Positions 7,631 to 21,063 are shown, counted from the first letter of the stretch. The stretch: DNA of 54,307 bases from Acidobacteriota bacterium (GCA_019510095.1 JAEKLB010000023.1:1-54307), one strand, 5' to 3'. The notes: a model not told the origin generated them from the sequence alone. A program made the numbers and translations.

Positions 7631-9019
7631 GTGGTCGAGGCGGAAGAGCTGTGGAGCGCCTGCGCAGAGGCCTTGCGAGCCGACGTGCCGGAGTCGGTGT
7701 GGAACAGCTGCTTCCAGGCCGCGGTCGGGGTCTCGTTGGAGAAGGACCTGTTGGTCGTGGCCGTGCCCTCGACGCTGGTCAAGGAGCGGCTGGAGAGTCG
7801 CTGGCTCGCCCCGGTCACCAGCGCGCTGGCTGACCTCGGCCGGCCCGGCCTGACCGTGGCCCTCGAGGTCCGCACCGACCAGCACCAGGAGGACGAGCCC
7901 ACCGTCGCCGCCGCCGGCTTCGCCAGTGCCCCGGCGCCGGCGAATGGCCAAACCCAGCTGGCGCTGACCGAGACCCGGGCCGACGAGCCCCGCCCCCAGA
8001 CGCTGAACCCCCGATACACCTTCGACGCCTTCGTCACCGGTGCGTCGAACCGCTTCGCCCACGCGGCGGCGCTGGCAGTGGCCGAGACGCCGGCCCGGTC
8101 GTACAACCCGCTGTTCATCTACGGCGTCGCCGGCCTGGGCAAGACCCACCTCCTCCACGGCATCGCCCACTACGTGCAGGAGAACTATCCGGCGTACAAG
8201 GTCCGCTACGTCTCCACCGAGGCGTTCCTGAACGACTACGTCGACGGCATCCGTACCAACTCGATGACCGCGTTCAAGCGCAAGTACCGGGAGAACGACG
8301 TCCTCCTGGTCGACGACATCCAGTTCATGGAGGGCAAGGAGGGGCTCCAGGAGGAGTTCTTCCACACGTTCAACCAGCTCCACGGGGCCAACCGCCAGAT
8401 CGTCCTGTCGTCGGACCGGCCGCCCCGGGCCATCGCCACCCTGGAGGACCGCCTCCGCAGCAGGTTCGAGTGGGGCCTCATCACCGACATCCAGCCGCCC
8501 GACCTCGAGACCCGGCTCGCCATCGTGCGCAAGAAGGCCGAGCGCGAGCCGATCCCGCCGCCGGCCGAGGTGCTGGAGTTCATCGCGACCCACATCACGA
8601 ACAACATCCGCGAGCTCGAGGGCGCCCTCATCCGGGTCTCGGCCTTCGCCAGCCTCAACCGGGCACCGATGACCGCCGAGCTCGCCGCCCAGGTGCTGGG
8701 TGACATCCTCACCGACTCACAGCCCCGGGCGATCACCGCCGGCATCATCCTGGACGCCACGTCGAAGATGTTCGGGTTCCCCGTCGAGGAGCTCCAGGGC
8801 AAGAGCCGGCGCCGCCCGCTCGTCACCGCCCGGCAGGTCGGCATGTACGTCTGCCGCGAGCTGACCGACCTCAGCTACCCGGCCATCGCCCGTGAGTACG
8901 GCGGGCGTGATCACACCACGGTGATCCACGCCGTGGAGAAGATCGGTGCCCTCATGAAGGAGCGTCGGCAGATCTACGACCAGGTCACCGAGCTCATCCA
9001 GTCGATCCGCTCCGGGTGA
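7631..9019 (+). CDS. dnaA: Chromosomal replication initiator DnaA
   Basis: DnaA is the AAA+ initiator that binds DnaA boxes and melts the origin. From GTG 7631 (GGGAG 9 bases upstream) it is 462 residues. Domain I starts [21 protein letters not shown] short acidic linker follows. The Walker A motif [13 protein letters not shown] is at about residue 165 (Ala replaces the more common Gly/Val), and Walker B is [11 protein letters not shown]. The C-terminal DNA-binding signature is [20 protein letters not shown]. The track start at 7196 crosses rpmH and is not used. Confidence 0.97.
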   Translation: MVEAEELWSACAEALRADVPESVWNSCFQAAVGVSLEKDLLVVAVPSTLVKERLESRWLAPVTSALADLGRPGLTVALEVRTDQHQEDEPTVAAAGFASAPAPANGQTQLALTETRADEPRPQTLNPRYTFDAFVTGASNRFAHAAALAVAETPARSYNPLFIYGVAGLGKTHLLHGIAHYVQENYPAYKVRYVSTEAFLNDYVDGIRTNSMTAFKRKYRENDVLLVDDIQFMEGKEGLQEEFFHTFNQLHGANRQIVLSSDRPPRAIATLEDRLRSRFEWGLITDIQPPDLETRLAIVRKKAEREPIPPPAEVLEFIATHITNNIRELEGALIRVSAFASLNRAPMTAELAAQVLGDILTDSQPRAITAGIILDATSKMFGFPVEELQGKSRRRPLVTARQVGMYVCRELTDLSYPAIAREYGGRDHTTVIHAVEKIGALMKERRQIYDQVTELIQSIRSG

Positions 9020-9299
9020 CTGACCAGGCACAGGTAGTCCCTGTGGATGACCACCGCGCGACGGACAACCTTGTGCAGAGCCCTGTGGATGACTTGTGGG
9101 TAGCGGCGCTGACCACACAGGATCGGAACGAAGGTCACCGTTCGTGTCACACCGCTGTGCGACGCTGGGGACAGAGGTCGGACAGTGAAAGTGACTCCCA
9201 GCAGCCACATCGCGGAGTTATCCACGATCCACAGGTCTTACTGTTGTCACTAGAGAGATCTCTCCTTAGTAAGAGCAATAACCGAGGACAGGAGCGACG
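9020..9299 (+). other. Probable oriC (dnaA-dnaN intergenic region)
   Basis: The 280-bp non-coding gap holds several DnaA-box-like words: TGTGGATGA at 9042-9050 and 9084-9092 (TCATCCACA on the other strand, 8/9), TTGTGGGTA at 9094, TTATCCACG at 9218-9226, and GATCCACAG adjoining it. An A/T-rich stretch just before dnaN (about 9236-9282) carries the perfect palindrome GAGAGATCTCTC (9253-9264) inside flanking CTTACT...AGTAAG arms. It is a plausible unwinding element. The position between dnaA and dnaN is the standard actinobacterial origin site. Confidence 0.8.
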
Positions 9300-10391
9300 G
9301 TGAAGTTCCGCTGTGAGCGTGACGTGCTCGTCGAGGCGTTGGGCACCGCGACTCGGGCCGTCGCGAGTCGCGGTGGCGCGCTGCCGGTGCTCTCGGGCGT
9401 CAAGGCCGAGCTGATCGGCAACCGGTTGGTGCTCTCCGGCAGCGATCTCGACCTGACCATCCAGGTCGGCGTCGAGGTCGCCGGTCAGGCCGACGGGGTG
9501 GCCGTGCTGCCGGCGCGGCTGACCGCCGACATCGTGCGGGCGCTCGAGCCGGGTGCGGTCCACATCGAGGTCGAGGGCGAGGAGGGGCGCATCTCGTCGG
9601 GCCGCTCGCAGTTCGCCGTTCGCCTGTTGCCGGCCGACGACTTCCCGCGGCTGGCCGAGTCGGCAGCCGACGAGGTGACCCTCGACGCCGCGGCACTGGC
9701 CGAGGCCCTGCGCCAGGTGGTGCGGGCCGCCAGCCACGACGATGCCCGACCGATCCTCACCGGCGTGCTCATGGCGGCCGAAGGCGATGGGCTGCGCCTG
9801 GTGGCGACCGACTCCTATCGCCTCGCCGTGCGTGATCTGCCGGGTGCCAGTGTCCTCCGTGAGGGCCAGGCGGTGCTGGTGCCTTCCAAGGCACTGGGCG
9901 AGCTCGGTCGGGTGTTGACGACCGGCACGGTCACGCTGCGGCTCGGTGAGCGCGACGCCACCTTCGTGGTGGGCGACACGCGCCTCACCACCCGCCTGAT
10001 CGAGGGCGAGTTCCCCAACTACCGCCAGCTCATCCCGTCGACGCATCCCAACCGGCTCACCGTCGGGCGGGAGCCGCTGCTCGACGCCCTGCGCCGGGTC
10101 AAGCTCCTGGCCCGGGAGGCCACGCCGGTGCGCATCACGCTCAAGGGCGAGGGCATCGAGCTCACCGCCATCACCCAGGACGTCGGTCAGGCGCACGAGG
10201 ACCTCGATGCCAAGTACGAGGGCACCGAGATGGTGATCGCCTTCAACCCGGAGTACCTCGCCGATGGCGTCGAGGCCGTCGAAGGTGACGAGGTCACCCT
10301 GGAGACGGTCGATGCCCTCAAGCCGGCGGTCGTTCGCTCGGTCGAGAGCCAGGACTACCTGTACCTGTTGATGCCCGTCCGGGTGTCGTGA
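9300..10391 (+). CDS. dnaN: DNA polymerase III beta sliding clamp
   Basis: The 363-residue processivity clamp encircles DNA and tethers polymerase III and other partners. The sequence begins MKFRCERDVLVEALGTATRAV and ends YLYLLMPVRVS, the conserved C-terminus near the peptide-binding pocket. Three repeated clamp folds fit the length. The start is GTG, with AGGAGCG just upstream. recF follows after 4 bases. Confidence 0.97.
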   Translation: MKFRCERDVLVEALGTATRAVASRGGALPVLSGVKAELIGNRLVLSGSDLDLTIQVGVEVAGQADGVAVLPARLTADIVRALEPGAVHIEVEGEEGRISSGRSQFAVRLLPADDFPRLAESAADEVTLDAAALAEALRQVVRAASHDDARPILTGVLMAAEGDGLRLVATDSYRLAVRDLPGASVLREGQAVLVPSKALGELGRVLTTGTVTLRLGERDATFVVGDTRLTTRLIEGEFPNYRQLIPSTHPNRLTVGREPLLDALRRVKLLAREATPVRITLKGEGIELTAITQDVGQAHEDLDAKYEGTEMVIAFNPEYLADGVEAVEGDEVTLETVDALKPAVVRSVESQDYLYLLMPVRVS

Positions 10392-10395
10392 CGGT

Positions 10396-11472
10396 GTGTT
10401 CCTCCGTCATCTCTGGCTGACCGACTTCCGGAACTACGCCACTGCCGAGCTGGCGCCGGCCACCGGTCTCACCGCCATCGTCGGTGACAACGGCGAGGGC
10501 AAGACGAACCTGCTCGAGGCGATCGGCTACCTCGCCACGCTCTCGTCGTTCCGGGGGGCCCCGGGCGACGCGTTGCTGCGGTCGGGGTGTGAGCGGGCGA
10601 TCGTCCGGGCCGAGGTCGACAACGACGGTCGGGTGGCATCGGTCGAGGCCGAGCTCCACGCCATCGGTCGCGACCGGGTGCTGGTCAACCGCCAACCGTT
10701 GCGGCGGTCGCGCGACCTGCTGGGCACGGTGCGCACCACGGTGTTCTCCCCCGACGACCTCGCGCTGGTCAAAGGAGGGCCGGCCGAGCGGCGCCGGTTG
10801 CTCGATGACACCCTGGTCGCCTGCGCGGTCAAGCACGACGCCCTTCGCGCCGACGTCGATCGTGTGCTGCGCCAGCGCACCACTTTGCTCAAGCAGGCTG
10901 GGGGACGGCTCACGGCTGACATCGAGGCCACCCTCGAGGTCTGGGACGCCAAGTTGGCCGATGCCGGCGAACGGTTGGGTGACGCCCGCGACGAGCTCGC
11001 CACGCGCCTGGCCCCCTCAACCGCGGCTGCCTACGACGCCGTCGCCCCCCGCCCGGCCCGAGTGGGGCTGCGCTACGAGGCTCCGTGGCGGGACGAGGGA
11101 CTGGCCACCGCGCTGGCCAAGGCCCGGGCCGATGACGTCCGGCGCTCGGTGTCGACGGTCGGGCCCCACCGCGACGAGCTGGCCCTCTCGGTCGGTGGGT
11201 TGCCCGCCCGCACCCACGCCTCGCAGGGCGAGCAACGGTCGCTGGCGCTGGCATTGCGCCTGGCCACCCACGAGGTGGTGGGGGAGTCGGCCGGTAGCCC
11301 ACCCGTGCTCCTGCTCGACGACGTGTTCTCCGAGCTCGACGGCTTCCGCAGCGCCGCGTTGCTGCGCTCGCTGCCCGCGGGCCAAGCGTTGCTGACCACC
11401 GCGGGCGCCTTGCCGCCCGGCGCGGTGCCGGAGCTGCTCGTGCGCGTGCAGGGCGGCACGATCGTCCCGTGA
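10396..11472 (+). CDS. recF: DNA replication and repair protein RecF
   Basis: This 358-residue SMC-like ATPase helps load RecA at single-stranded gaps with RecO and RecR. The N-terminal MFLRHLWLTDFRNYATAEL is typical. Walker A is GDNGEGKTNLLEAIGYL (about residue 34), the ABC signature region is THASQGEQRSLALALRLA, and Walker B is PVLLLDDVFSELD. The start is GTG, 4 bases after dnaN. The stop overlaps the next gene as GTGA. Confidence 0.96.
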   Translation: MFLRHLWLTDFRNYATAELAPATGLTAIVGDNGEGKTNLLEAIGYLATLSSFRGAPGDALLRSGCERAIVRAEVDNDGRVASVEAELHAIGRDRVLVNRQPLRRSRDLLGTVRTTVFSPDDLALVKGGPAERRRLLDDTLVACAVKHDALRADVDRVLRQRTTLLKQAGGRLTADIEATLEVWDAKLADAGERLGDARDELATRLAPSTAAAYDAVAPRPARVGLRYEAPWRDEGLATALAKARADDVRRSVSTVGPHRDELALSVGGLPARTHASQGEQRSLALALRLATHEVVGESAGSPPVLLLDDVFSELDGFRSAALLRSLPAGQALLTTAGALPPGAVPELLVRVQGGTIVP

Positions 11473-11789
11473 TCCGCCCGCTGCCCGGTGATGGTCCCGG
11501 TCCTCGCCGGGTGGGGGACTCGCTCGACCGCGTCACGACGTCGCTCGGCGTCCCTCGGTCGAGCACCTTGGCCAAGGTGTTCGCCGCCTGGCCCGATCTG
11601 GTGGGGGAGTCGGTCGCCGCCAATGCCCGGCCCCGCTCGCTGCGTGCCGGGACGCTCGTCGTGGCCGTGGAGGAACCGGCGTGGGCCACCCAGCTGCGGT
11701 TCCTGGAAGCCGACCTCCTGGCCCGCCTGGCCGAGGTCTTGGGAAGCGGCGAAATCGCTCGAATCGAGGTCACGGTCGCGAGGCGCTGA
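11469..11789 (+). CDS. DUF721 protein (DciA-like)
   Basis: The 106-residue product contains STLAKVFAAWPDLVGESVAANARPRSLRAGTLVVAV and WATQLRFLEADLL, the core of the DUF721 family. Family members called DciA act as replicative helicase operators in bacteria that lack DnaC/DnaI. The gene sits between recF and gyrB, its usual actinobacterial place. The GTG start overlaps the recF stop. The helicase role is inferred from the family. Confidence 0.88.
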   Translation: MIRPLPGDGPGPRRVGDSLDRVTTSLGVPRSSTLAKVFAAWPDLVGESVAANARPRSLRAGTLVVAVEEPAWATQLRFLEADLLARLAEVLGSGEIARIEVTVARR

Positions 11790-11874
11790 CACACCTCGCT
11801 GGTACACTTTGGGCATTGCGAATCCGGCCGCTGACCTGCGATTTCACGCCGCAGCGGGCCTTCGCCTCGACTGA

Positions 11875-16283
<4,409 letters not shown>

Positions 16284-16331
16284 CCTCGTCTTCATCACTT
16301 CCCCCGCACAACCTGCGTTGACGGAGGACCG

Positions 16332-16679
16332 ATGGACACACGCGAGCGAGGCTCGATCATGCCGCTGGTGGCAGTGCTGGTGGTCGCCATGGGCGGCCTG
16401 TGCCTCCAGCTCGGACGGTTCGGCGGCCGCCTCGATGATGCCGCCCGGGCCCAGACGGCGGCCGACGCCGCGGCCTTGGCCGGCGCCGCCGACGGCCGTC
16501 GGGCGGCCACTGAGCTGGCCCAGGCCAACCACGGCGACCTGGTGGCGTACCGCCAGTCGGGATCCAAGGTCGCCGTCCGGGTGCAGGTCGGCGACTCCGT
16601 CGCCCGGGCCACGGCGGTAGCGGTCCCCCGGTTCGCCCCCGCTACGCTGACCCCCCGCTCGCCGGGTTCAGGAAGGTGA
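16332..16679 (+). CDS. TadE/TadG-like membrane protein
   Basis: The 115-residue product has one N-terminal hydrophobic helix (MPLVAVLVVAMGGLCLQLGRF) followed by ARAQTAADAAALAGAADGRRAA. That helix is characteristic of TadE/TadG-like pseudopilin-associated proteins. No other tad genes are nearby, so a pilus role is uncertain. It may be one of the solitary Rv3654c-like proteins of actinobacteria. The start is ATG and the gene ends 39 bases before tRNA-Ile. Confidence 0.75.
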   Translation: MDTRERGSIMPLVAVLVVAMGGLCLQLGRFGGRLDDAARAQTAADAAALAGAADGRRAATELAQANHGDLVAYRQSGSKVAVRVQVGDSVARATAVAVPRFAPATLTPRSPGSGR

Positions 16680-16718
16680 CGCCCGGTTTCCGGGACTGAG
16701 CCTCCAGAACTCGGGGTT

Positions 16719-16792
16719 GGGGCTATAGCTCAGTCGGTTAGAGCGCATCCCTGATAAGGATGAGGTCGCAAGTTCGATTCTTGCTAGCCCCA
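16719..16792 (+). tRNA. tRNA-Ile (anticodon GAT)
   Basis: The 7-bp acceptor GGGGCTA pairs with TAGCCCC. The D-arm is AGCTCAGTCGGTTAGAGC, the anticodon loop CTGATAA has anticodon GAT, and the T-loop is GTTCGATTC. The discriminator is A and CCA is not encoded. Location just after gyrA is common in actinobacteria. Confidence 0.96.
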
Positions 16793-16828
16793 CTCGCACG
16801 TTCCCGGTCGCCGCTAGCTTCACCGCCG

Positions 16829-17638
16829 GTGCGCGTTCCCCGGTACTCCATCTGCCAGGCCGTTGTGCGGGGACACGACTTCGCCACCGATGTTGCGTGG
16901 ACAGCCGCCGCAGGGGCGACGGGGATCTGCCTCGCCGGTGATGCGGTCGAGGCCCACGGCGTCGAGGCGACCAAGGCGTTGCTCGCCGAGCACGGGTTGG
17001 CGGTGTCGAGCATCGAGCGGGCCGTCGGCTCGGTGTTGGCCGATGACCCGATCGAGGTGCAGGAGCAGCAGGTGGCCCGGGCGGTGGAGCTCTGCGTCGC
17101 GTTGGGCGCGCCGGCCGTGCTGATCACCACTGGTCCGATCGACGGGTCGGGCACCAGTGCGGTCGAGGCCGACCGCCAGTGCCGAGCGTGGTTCGAACGG
17201 ATGGCGCCGATCGCGGTGGCGGGCGGCGTGCGACTCATGCTCGAGCCGGTGCACCCGCTGCTGCGCTGGGTGAGCTACGTCCACACGCTTCGCCACGCGG
17301 TGGACCTCACCGGCGCGGCACCGGGCACCGGTGTGCTGGTCGACGTCGGCCATCTCTGGTGGGACCGCGATGTGCTCGACGACATCGCCACCCTTGCCGA
17401 CCAGATCGTGTCGGTCCAGATCGACGACGTCGATCCGGTGACGTTGCGCGAGTTCCGTTACACCCGTCTCCAACTCGGTGACGGCGCCATCCCGTTGCCC
17501 ACCCTGGTCGGGGCCCTCGAGGCTGCCGGCTACACCGGCTGGTACGAGAACGAGAACGGCATGCGCATGAAGCGCGAGGACCGGATCGAGTTCTTCCGTG
17601 AGGGTGGCCGTCGACTGGCCGAGCTGCTCGGCGGCTGA
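16829..17638 (+). CDS. Sugar phosphate isomerase/epimerase-like TIM-barrel protein
   Basis: The 269-residue protein from GTG 16829 has the AP-endonuclease-2/xylose-isomerase-like barrel. Metal-ligand motifs include LMLEPVHPL (Glu), VLVDVGHLWW (Asp/His), SVQIDDVD and WYENENGM near the end. The substrate cannot be told from the sequence; related enzymes epimerise keto-sugars or dehydrate inosose. The track start at 16760 lies inside tRNA-Ile and is rejected. Confidence 0.85.
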   Translation: MRVPRYSICQAVVRGHDFATDVAWTAAAGATGICLAGDAVEAHGVEATKALLAEHGLAVSSIERAVGSVLADDPIEVQEQQVARAVELCVALGAPAVLITTGPIDGSGTSAVEADRQCRAWFERMAPIAVAGGVRLMLEPVHPLLRWVSYVHTLRHAVDLTGAAPGTGVLVDVGHLWWDRDVLDDIATLADQIVSVQIDDVDPVTLREFRYTRLQLGDGAIPLPTLVGALEAAGYTGWYENENGMRMKREDRIEFFREGGRRLAELLGG

Positions 17639-17813
17639 CACACCCCCGCCGCACCGAGAAGATCATCGGCGGCCACGAATGCCGTCGTTCCGGCGGCACC
17701 CCCGCACGGACCGTGCGGCCGGCATCTTCCTGTGCGTTTGCGTTCCTCACGTTGTTGGGCACGCGAGCGCGCGCCCTCATCGCGAGAGCCAGCGACACAG
17801 CAGGAGGTTGGCG

Positions 17814-18629
17814 ATGGGAAGGAAGCACTGGATCAGTGCTGCGGCGGTCGGCTTGGCCGTCGCGGTGCCCTTCTTGGACGTGCCGGGAACGACTGCGGCG
17901 ACCCCGGCCGTGGCCATGGCGGCCGCTGCAGGCGGCGATGGCATCTGGGTGGCCGATGCCGGCGGTGGCGTCACGACGCATGGCGCCGCTGCGGGGTTCT
18001 ACGGGTCGGCGTCGCCAGCGGCACCGCGGAAGCCGATCACCGGCATCGCCAGGACGGTGTCGGGCAAGGGGTACTGGCTGGCAGGTGAGGACGGGAGCGT
18101 CTTCACCTATGGCGATGCCCCGTTCCACGGCTCGATGGGCGGCGTGCGGCTGGCGAAGAAGATCGTCGGCATGGCTGCCGACCCGGCCGGTCGTGGGTAT
18201 TGGCTGACCGGAGCCGACGGTGGTGTGTTCAGCTTCGGTGCGCCGTACTTCGGCTCGAGTGGTGCCATCAAGCTGCAGCAGGACGTGACCGGAATGGCTT
18301 CGACAGCGACGGGCAAGGGCTACTGGCTCGTCGCCAAGGACGGTGGCGTCTTCACCTACGGCGATGCCCGCTTCTCCGGCTCGACGGCGTCGATGCATCT
18401 CAAGCAGGCGGTCGTGGCCATGGCGCCCGACCCTGATGGCGTCGGTTACTGGCTCGCCACCGCTGACGGCGCGGTGTACTCCTTCGACGCCGCCTTCCAT
18501 GGCGCAGGCGTCGGCCGACTGGCCGCCGGCGATCGCGTCGTCGGCATGGTCGCCGCGCCCAACGACGGCTACTGGCTGCTGACAGCCAGCGGCAGCCTGC
18601 TGGCCTTCGGGGGGGCCCGCACGCTCTGA
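17814..18629 (+). CDS. Secreted GYWL-repeat protein (beta-propeller-like)
   Basis: The 271-residue protein starts at ATG 17814 with an excellent AGGAGG ribosome-binding site. A signal peptide (RKHWISAAAVGLAVAVPFLDV, then TTAATPAVA) is followed by at least five imperfect repeats of about 40-45 residues. Each contains a GxGYWL core, a DGGVFTYG-like strand and an F-GS turn. I know similar repeats from many secreted Acidimicrobiia proteins. The fold is probably a beta-propeller and the ligand is unknown. The track ORF starts 72 codons too early. Confidence 0.85.
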   Translation: MGRKHWISAAAVGLAVAVPFLDVPGTTAATPAVAMAAAAGGDGIWVADAGGGVTTHGAAAGFYGSASPAAPRKPITGIARTVSGKGYWLAGEDGSVFTYGDAPFHGSMGGVRLAKKIVGMAADPAGRGYWLTGADGGVFSFGAPYFGSSGAIKLQQDVTGMASTATGKGYWLVAKDGGVFTYGDARFSGSTASMHLKQAVVAMAPDPDGVGYWLATADGAVYSFDAAFHGAGVGRLAAGDRVVGMVAAPNDGYWLLTASGSLLAFGGARTL

Positions 18630-18734
18630 CGTGCGGGAGCGCGGGCACCGATCCTTGGCGGGGTCGGTGCCCGCGTCGGCACCGAGCATCCCGCTGCCCT
18701 CCAGTCGGTTGCGAGCGGGGTACCGTCGGCACCC

Positions 18735-18872
18735 ATGCGATTCCTGCGACGGGCCCTGGTCGCCCTCGGCGTGACGGGACTGATCGCCGCCGTCCTGCGG
18801 CTACGGGGCACCGGTGGCGTGCCGCCCCAGTCGGGAGGCTGGCGGGAGCTCAGCGGTCCCGACCTTCGCTGA
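18735..18872 (+). CDS. Small single-helix membrane protein (45 aa)
   Basis: This ORF is too short for the track. ATG 18735 encodes MRFLRRALVALGVTGLIAAVLRLR, a basic end plus one hydrophobic helix, and then a Gly/Pro-rich tail ending WRELSGPDLR. It stops 9 bases before the next gene, so it may be co-transcribed and act as a leader or accessory membrane peptide. No clear ribosome-binding site is visible, which lowers confidence. Confidence 0.5.
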   Translation: MRFLRRALVALGVTGLIAAVLRLRGTGGVPPQSGGWRELSGPDLR

Positions 18873-18881
18873 GGTGACCCG

Positions 18882-19880
18882 ATGAGGATCGCGGTCCTGG
18901 GTGCCGGCGCCGTCGGCGCCCGGACGGCACGCCAGCTGGCGTCGACCGACGCCGTCGAGTCCGTACAGGTCGCTGATGCCATCGGCCGGCGGGCCGAGTC
19001 GGTGGCCGATGCCATCGACGACCGGTCGCGGGTGCGGGCCGTGCCGTACGACAGCTGGGCCGACGGTGCCGACGTCGTCGTCCTGTGCCACCCCGGCGGC
19101 GATCACGGCGCCCTTGCCGAGGGTTTCGTGCAGGCCGGGGTGAGCGTGGTGTCGGTGAGCGACGATGTCGACGACGTCCAGGCCCTGCTGGCCCTCGATG
19201 GCGCGGCTCGGCGCGCGGAGGTCTCGGTGGTAGCCGGGGCCGGCTTCGCGCCCGGGCTCACCGACGTGTTGGCAGCCCATGCCGCCGCCCAGTTCGACGG
19301 CGTCGACGAGGTGCACGTAGCCAAGGTGGGTACCGGCGGCCCCGCCTGCGCCCGGGCCCACCATGGCGCCCTCGCCGGCGAGGCCACCGATTGGCGGGAC
19401 GGGGTCTGGCAGCACCGGCGGGCGGGCACCGGTCGGGAGCTGTGCTGGTTCCCCGACCCGGTGCGGGCCCAGGACTGCTACCGGGCTGCTGCGCCCGATG
19501 CGCTGCTGCTGGTGCCGGCGTTTCCCGGTGTGTCGAGGGTGACGGCGCGCGTCGCGGCCAACCGCCGTGACCGCCTCACCGCCCGCCTCCCGATGCTGCG
19601 GCCGCCCCATCCCGAAGGCGGCATCGGCGCCATCCGGGTCGAGCTGCGCGGGCGGCGGGGCCCGGTCCGGGAGGTCGTGGTGTTCGGGGTCATGGACCGC
19701 CCGGCGGTGGCGGCCGGCGCGGTGGCCGCCCTCGCCGCCGTGGAGGCTGGGGCCGGACGGCTGCGCCGCGCCGGGGCGGCCGGGTTGGCCGAGCTGGTGG
19801 AGCCGGTGCCGTTCCTGGCCGAGCTCGCCCGCCGTGGGGTCAAGGCCGCCGTGTTCGAGGGGTCGGCCCCCGGCCTCTAG
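18882..19880 (+). CDS. Saccharopine-dehydrogenase-like NAD(P)-binding protein
   Basis: The 332-residue product has an N-terminal Rossmann fold starting MRIAVLGAGAVGARTARQL, followed by ADVVVLCHPGGDH and GAGFAPGLTDVLA, features of the saccharopine dehydrogenase/LysW-reductase superfamily. The C-terminal half is Ala/Arg-rich with no family-specific catalytic motif I can point to, so the substrate is unknown. ATG 18882 follows a GAGGTGA ribosome-binding site. Confidence 0.8.
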   Translation: MRIAVLGAGAVGARTARQLASTDAVESVQVADAIGRRAESVADAIDDRSRVRAVPYDSWADGADVVVLCHPGGDHGALAEGFVQAGVSVVSVSDDVDDVQALLALDGAARRAEVSVVAGAGFAPGLTDVLAAHAAAQFDGVDEVHVAKVGTGGPACARAHHGALAGEATDWRDGVWQHRRAGTGRELCWFPDPVRAQDCYRAAAPDALLLVPAFPGVSRVTARVAANRRDRLTARLPMLRPPHPEGGIGAIRVELRGRRGPVREVVVFGVMDRPAVAAGAVAALAAVEAGAGRLRRAGAAGLAELVEPVPFLAELARRGVKAAVFEGSAPGL

Positions 19881-19889
19881 ACGTCCAGC

Positions 19890-19910
19890 TGTAACTGTGT
19901 AATTCTGTAA
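19890..19910 (+). promoter_or_regulatory. Three TGTAA direct repeats with 8-bp period (candidate operator)
   Basis: TGTAA occurs at 19890-19894, 19898-19902 and 19906-19910, exactly 8 bases apart. This is an unusually A/T-rich island in GC-rich DNA, ending 1-3 bases before the start codon. The arrangement fits a tandem operator for a ribbon-helix-helix protein. It also contains TAATTCT, a possible -10 element for a leaderless transcript. Confidence 0.6.
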
Positions 19911-19913
19911 GTG

Positions 19914-20411
19914 ATGAGTGAGATCGCGGGATGGTTCACCGGCCGGCTGCCCGATGGGTGGTTCACCGCGCCGCCCGAGGTCGACGCCGACCGGGACGAG
20001 ATCCTGGTGGTGGGCACCCTCGTCCCGCCCGAGGTCGAGGGCAGCGACGACGCGGTGGCCGCGGCCTGTGCGGCCCGGGCCAAGCGGTTCCGCGAGGAGA
20101 CCCGAGCTACCCGGGTGGCGATCGCCGAGGAGGCCGAGCACCGGTTCGGGCGCAAGGTGGCCTGGGGCGTCGAGATCAGGGGCGACCGCTACCTGTTCAC
20201 TCATCTGGCCGTCCCGGTGATGACCCGCCTGCGGTTCAGCGAGCGGGTGGTGCTCGACACCCTCATCGACGCCGGCGTCGCCCGGAGCCGGAGCGAGGCG
20301 CTGGCCTGGTGCGTGCGGCTGGTCGACCGTCACCAGGGCGACTGGATCACCCAGCTCCGCGACGCGCTCGCCCACGTCGAGGAGGCCCGGCGGTCGGGCC
20401 CCGATCTGTAG
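19914..20411 (+). CDS. Conserved protein with ribbon-helix-helix-like segment
   Basis: The 165-residue protein starts at ATG 19914 (GTG 19911 is an alternative). The N-terminal half has acidic, charged sequence PPEVDADRDEILVVGTLVPPEVEG. The later segment LRFSERVVLDTLIDAGVARSRSEALAWCVRLV strongly resembles an RHH DNA-binding unit (beta strand, helix, SRSEAL turn, helix). Direct repeats next to its start suggest autoregulation. I do not recognise a named family, so the DNA-binding role is inferred. Confidence 0.75.
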   Translation: MSEIAGWFTGRLPDGWFTAPPEVDADRDEILVVGTLVPPEVEGSDDAVAAACAARAKRFREETRATRVAIAEEAEHRFGRKVAWGVEIRGDRYLFTHLAVPVMTRLRFSERVVLDTLIDAGVARSRSEALAWCVRLVDRHQGDWITQLRDALAHVEEARRSGPDL

Positions 20412-20421
20412 GAGCCGCTGG

Positions 20422-21063
20422 TTACGGCCGGGTGAGGCGCTCGAACAGGCCCAGCTGGTCGGGCTGGTGGCGCAGCAGCTCGGGGTGCCATTGGACGGCG
20501 GTGATGTGCGTCGCCTGCCTGACCTCGATCGCCTCGATCGTGCCGTCGTCGGACCAGGCCGTGACCGTGACGCCCGCCCCCGGCCGGTCGAGGGCCTGGT
20601 GATGCAGGGAGTTCACCTCGGCCTCGCGCCCGTCGTCGAAGGTGATGTGGTGGGTCACCGAGCGATGCCCGTCGATGTGCTGGATGAGCGAGCCGCCGAG
20701 GGCGACGTTGAGGATCTGGGCGCCCCGGCAGATGGCGAGGGCCGGCGTCCCATGCTCGAGGACGGCCTGCCAGAGGGCCACGTCGAACGCGTCCCGGTCG
20801 GTGTCGATGCCGTCGGTCTCGGGTTGCGTCTCCTGGCCGTACAAGGCGGGGTCGACGTCACCGCCCCCGGCGATGACCACGGCGTCGACCGACGCCAGCA
20901 GCTCGACGGCGTCGCTGGGGTCCACGACCGGGAGGAGCACGGGGAGGCCGCCGGCCTTGATGACCGAGCGGATGTAGGCGCGGGGCACGGTGTCGTTGGG
21001 CTCGTCGATCGTGCCGACGGGCACGTCGCGCGGCCAGGTCGTGATGCCGACCCGTTGCTTCAC
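20422..21063 (-). CDS. Class-I glutamine amidotransferase, peptidase C26 / gamma-Glu-GABA hydrolase-like
   Basis: The 213-residue enzyme from GTG 21063 contains VIAGGGDVDPALYG, the nucleophile elbow LAICRGAQILNVALGG (Cys) and AVQWHPE (His/Glu). It fits the PuuD-like peptidase C26 family, which hydrolyses gamma-glutamyl amides. The start overlaps the stop of the upstream methyltransferase (GTGA), so the two are a coupled pair. The much longer track ORF runs through that gene in another frame. Confidence 0.88.
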   Translation of the reverse strand: MKQRVGITTWPRDVPVGTIDEPNDTVPRAYIRSVIKAGGLPVLLPVVDPSDAVELLASVDAVVIAGGGDVDPALYGQETQPETDGIDTDRDAFDVALWQAVLEHGTPALAICRGAQILNVALGGSLIQHIDGHRSVTHHITFDDGREAEVNSLHHQALDRPGAGVTVTAWSDDGTIEAIEVRQATHITAVQWHPELLRHQPDQLGLFERLTRP

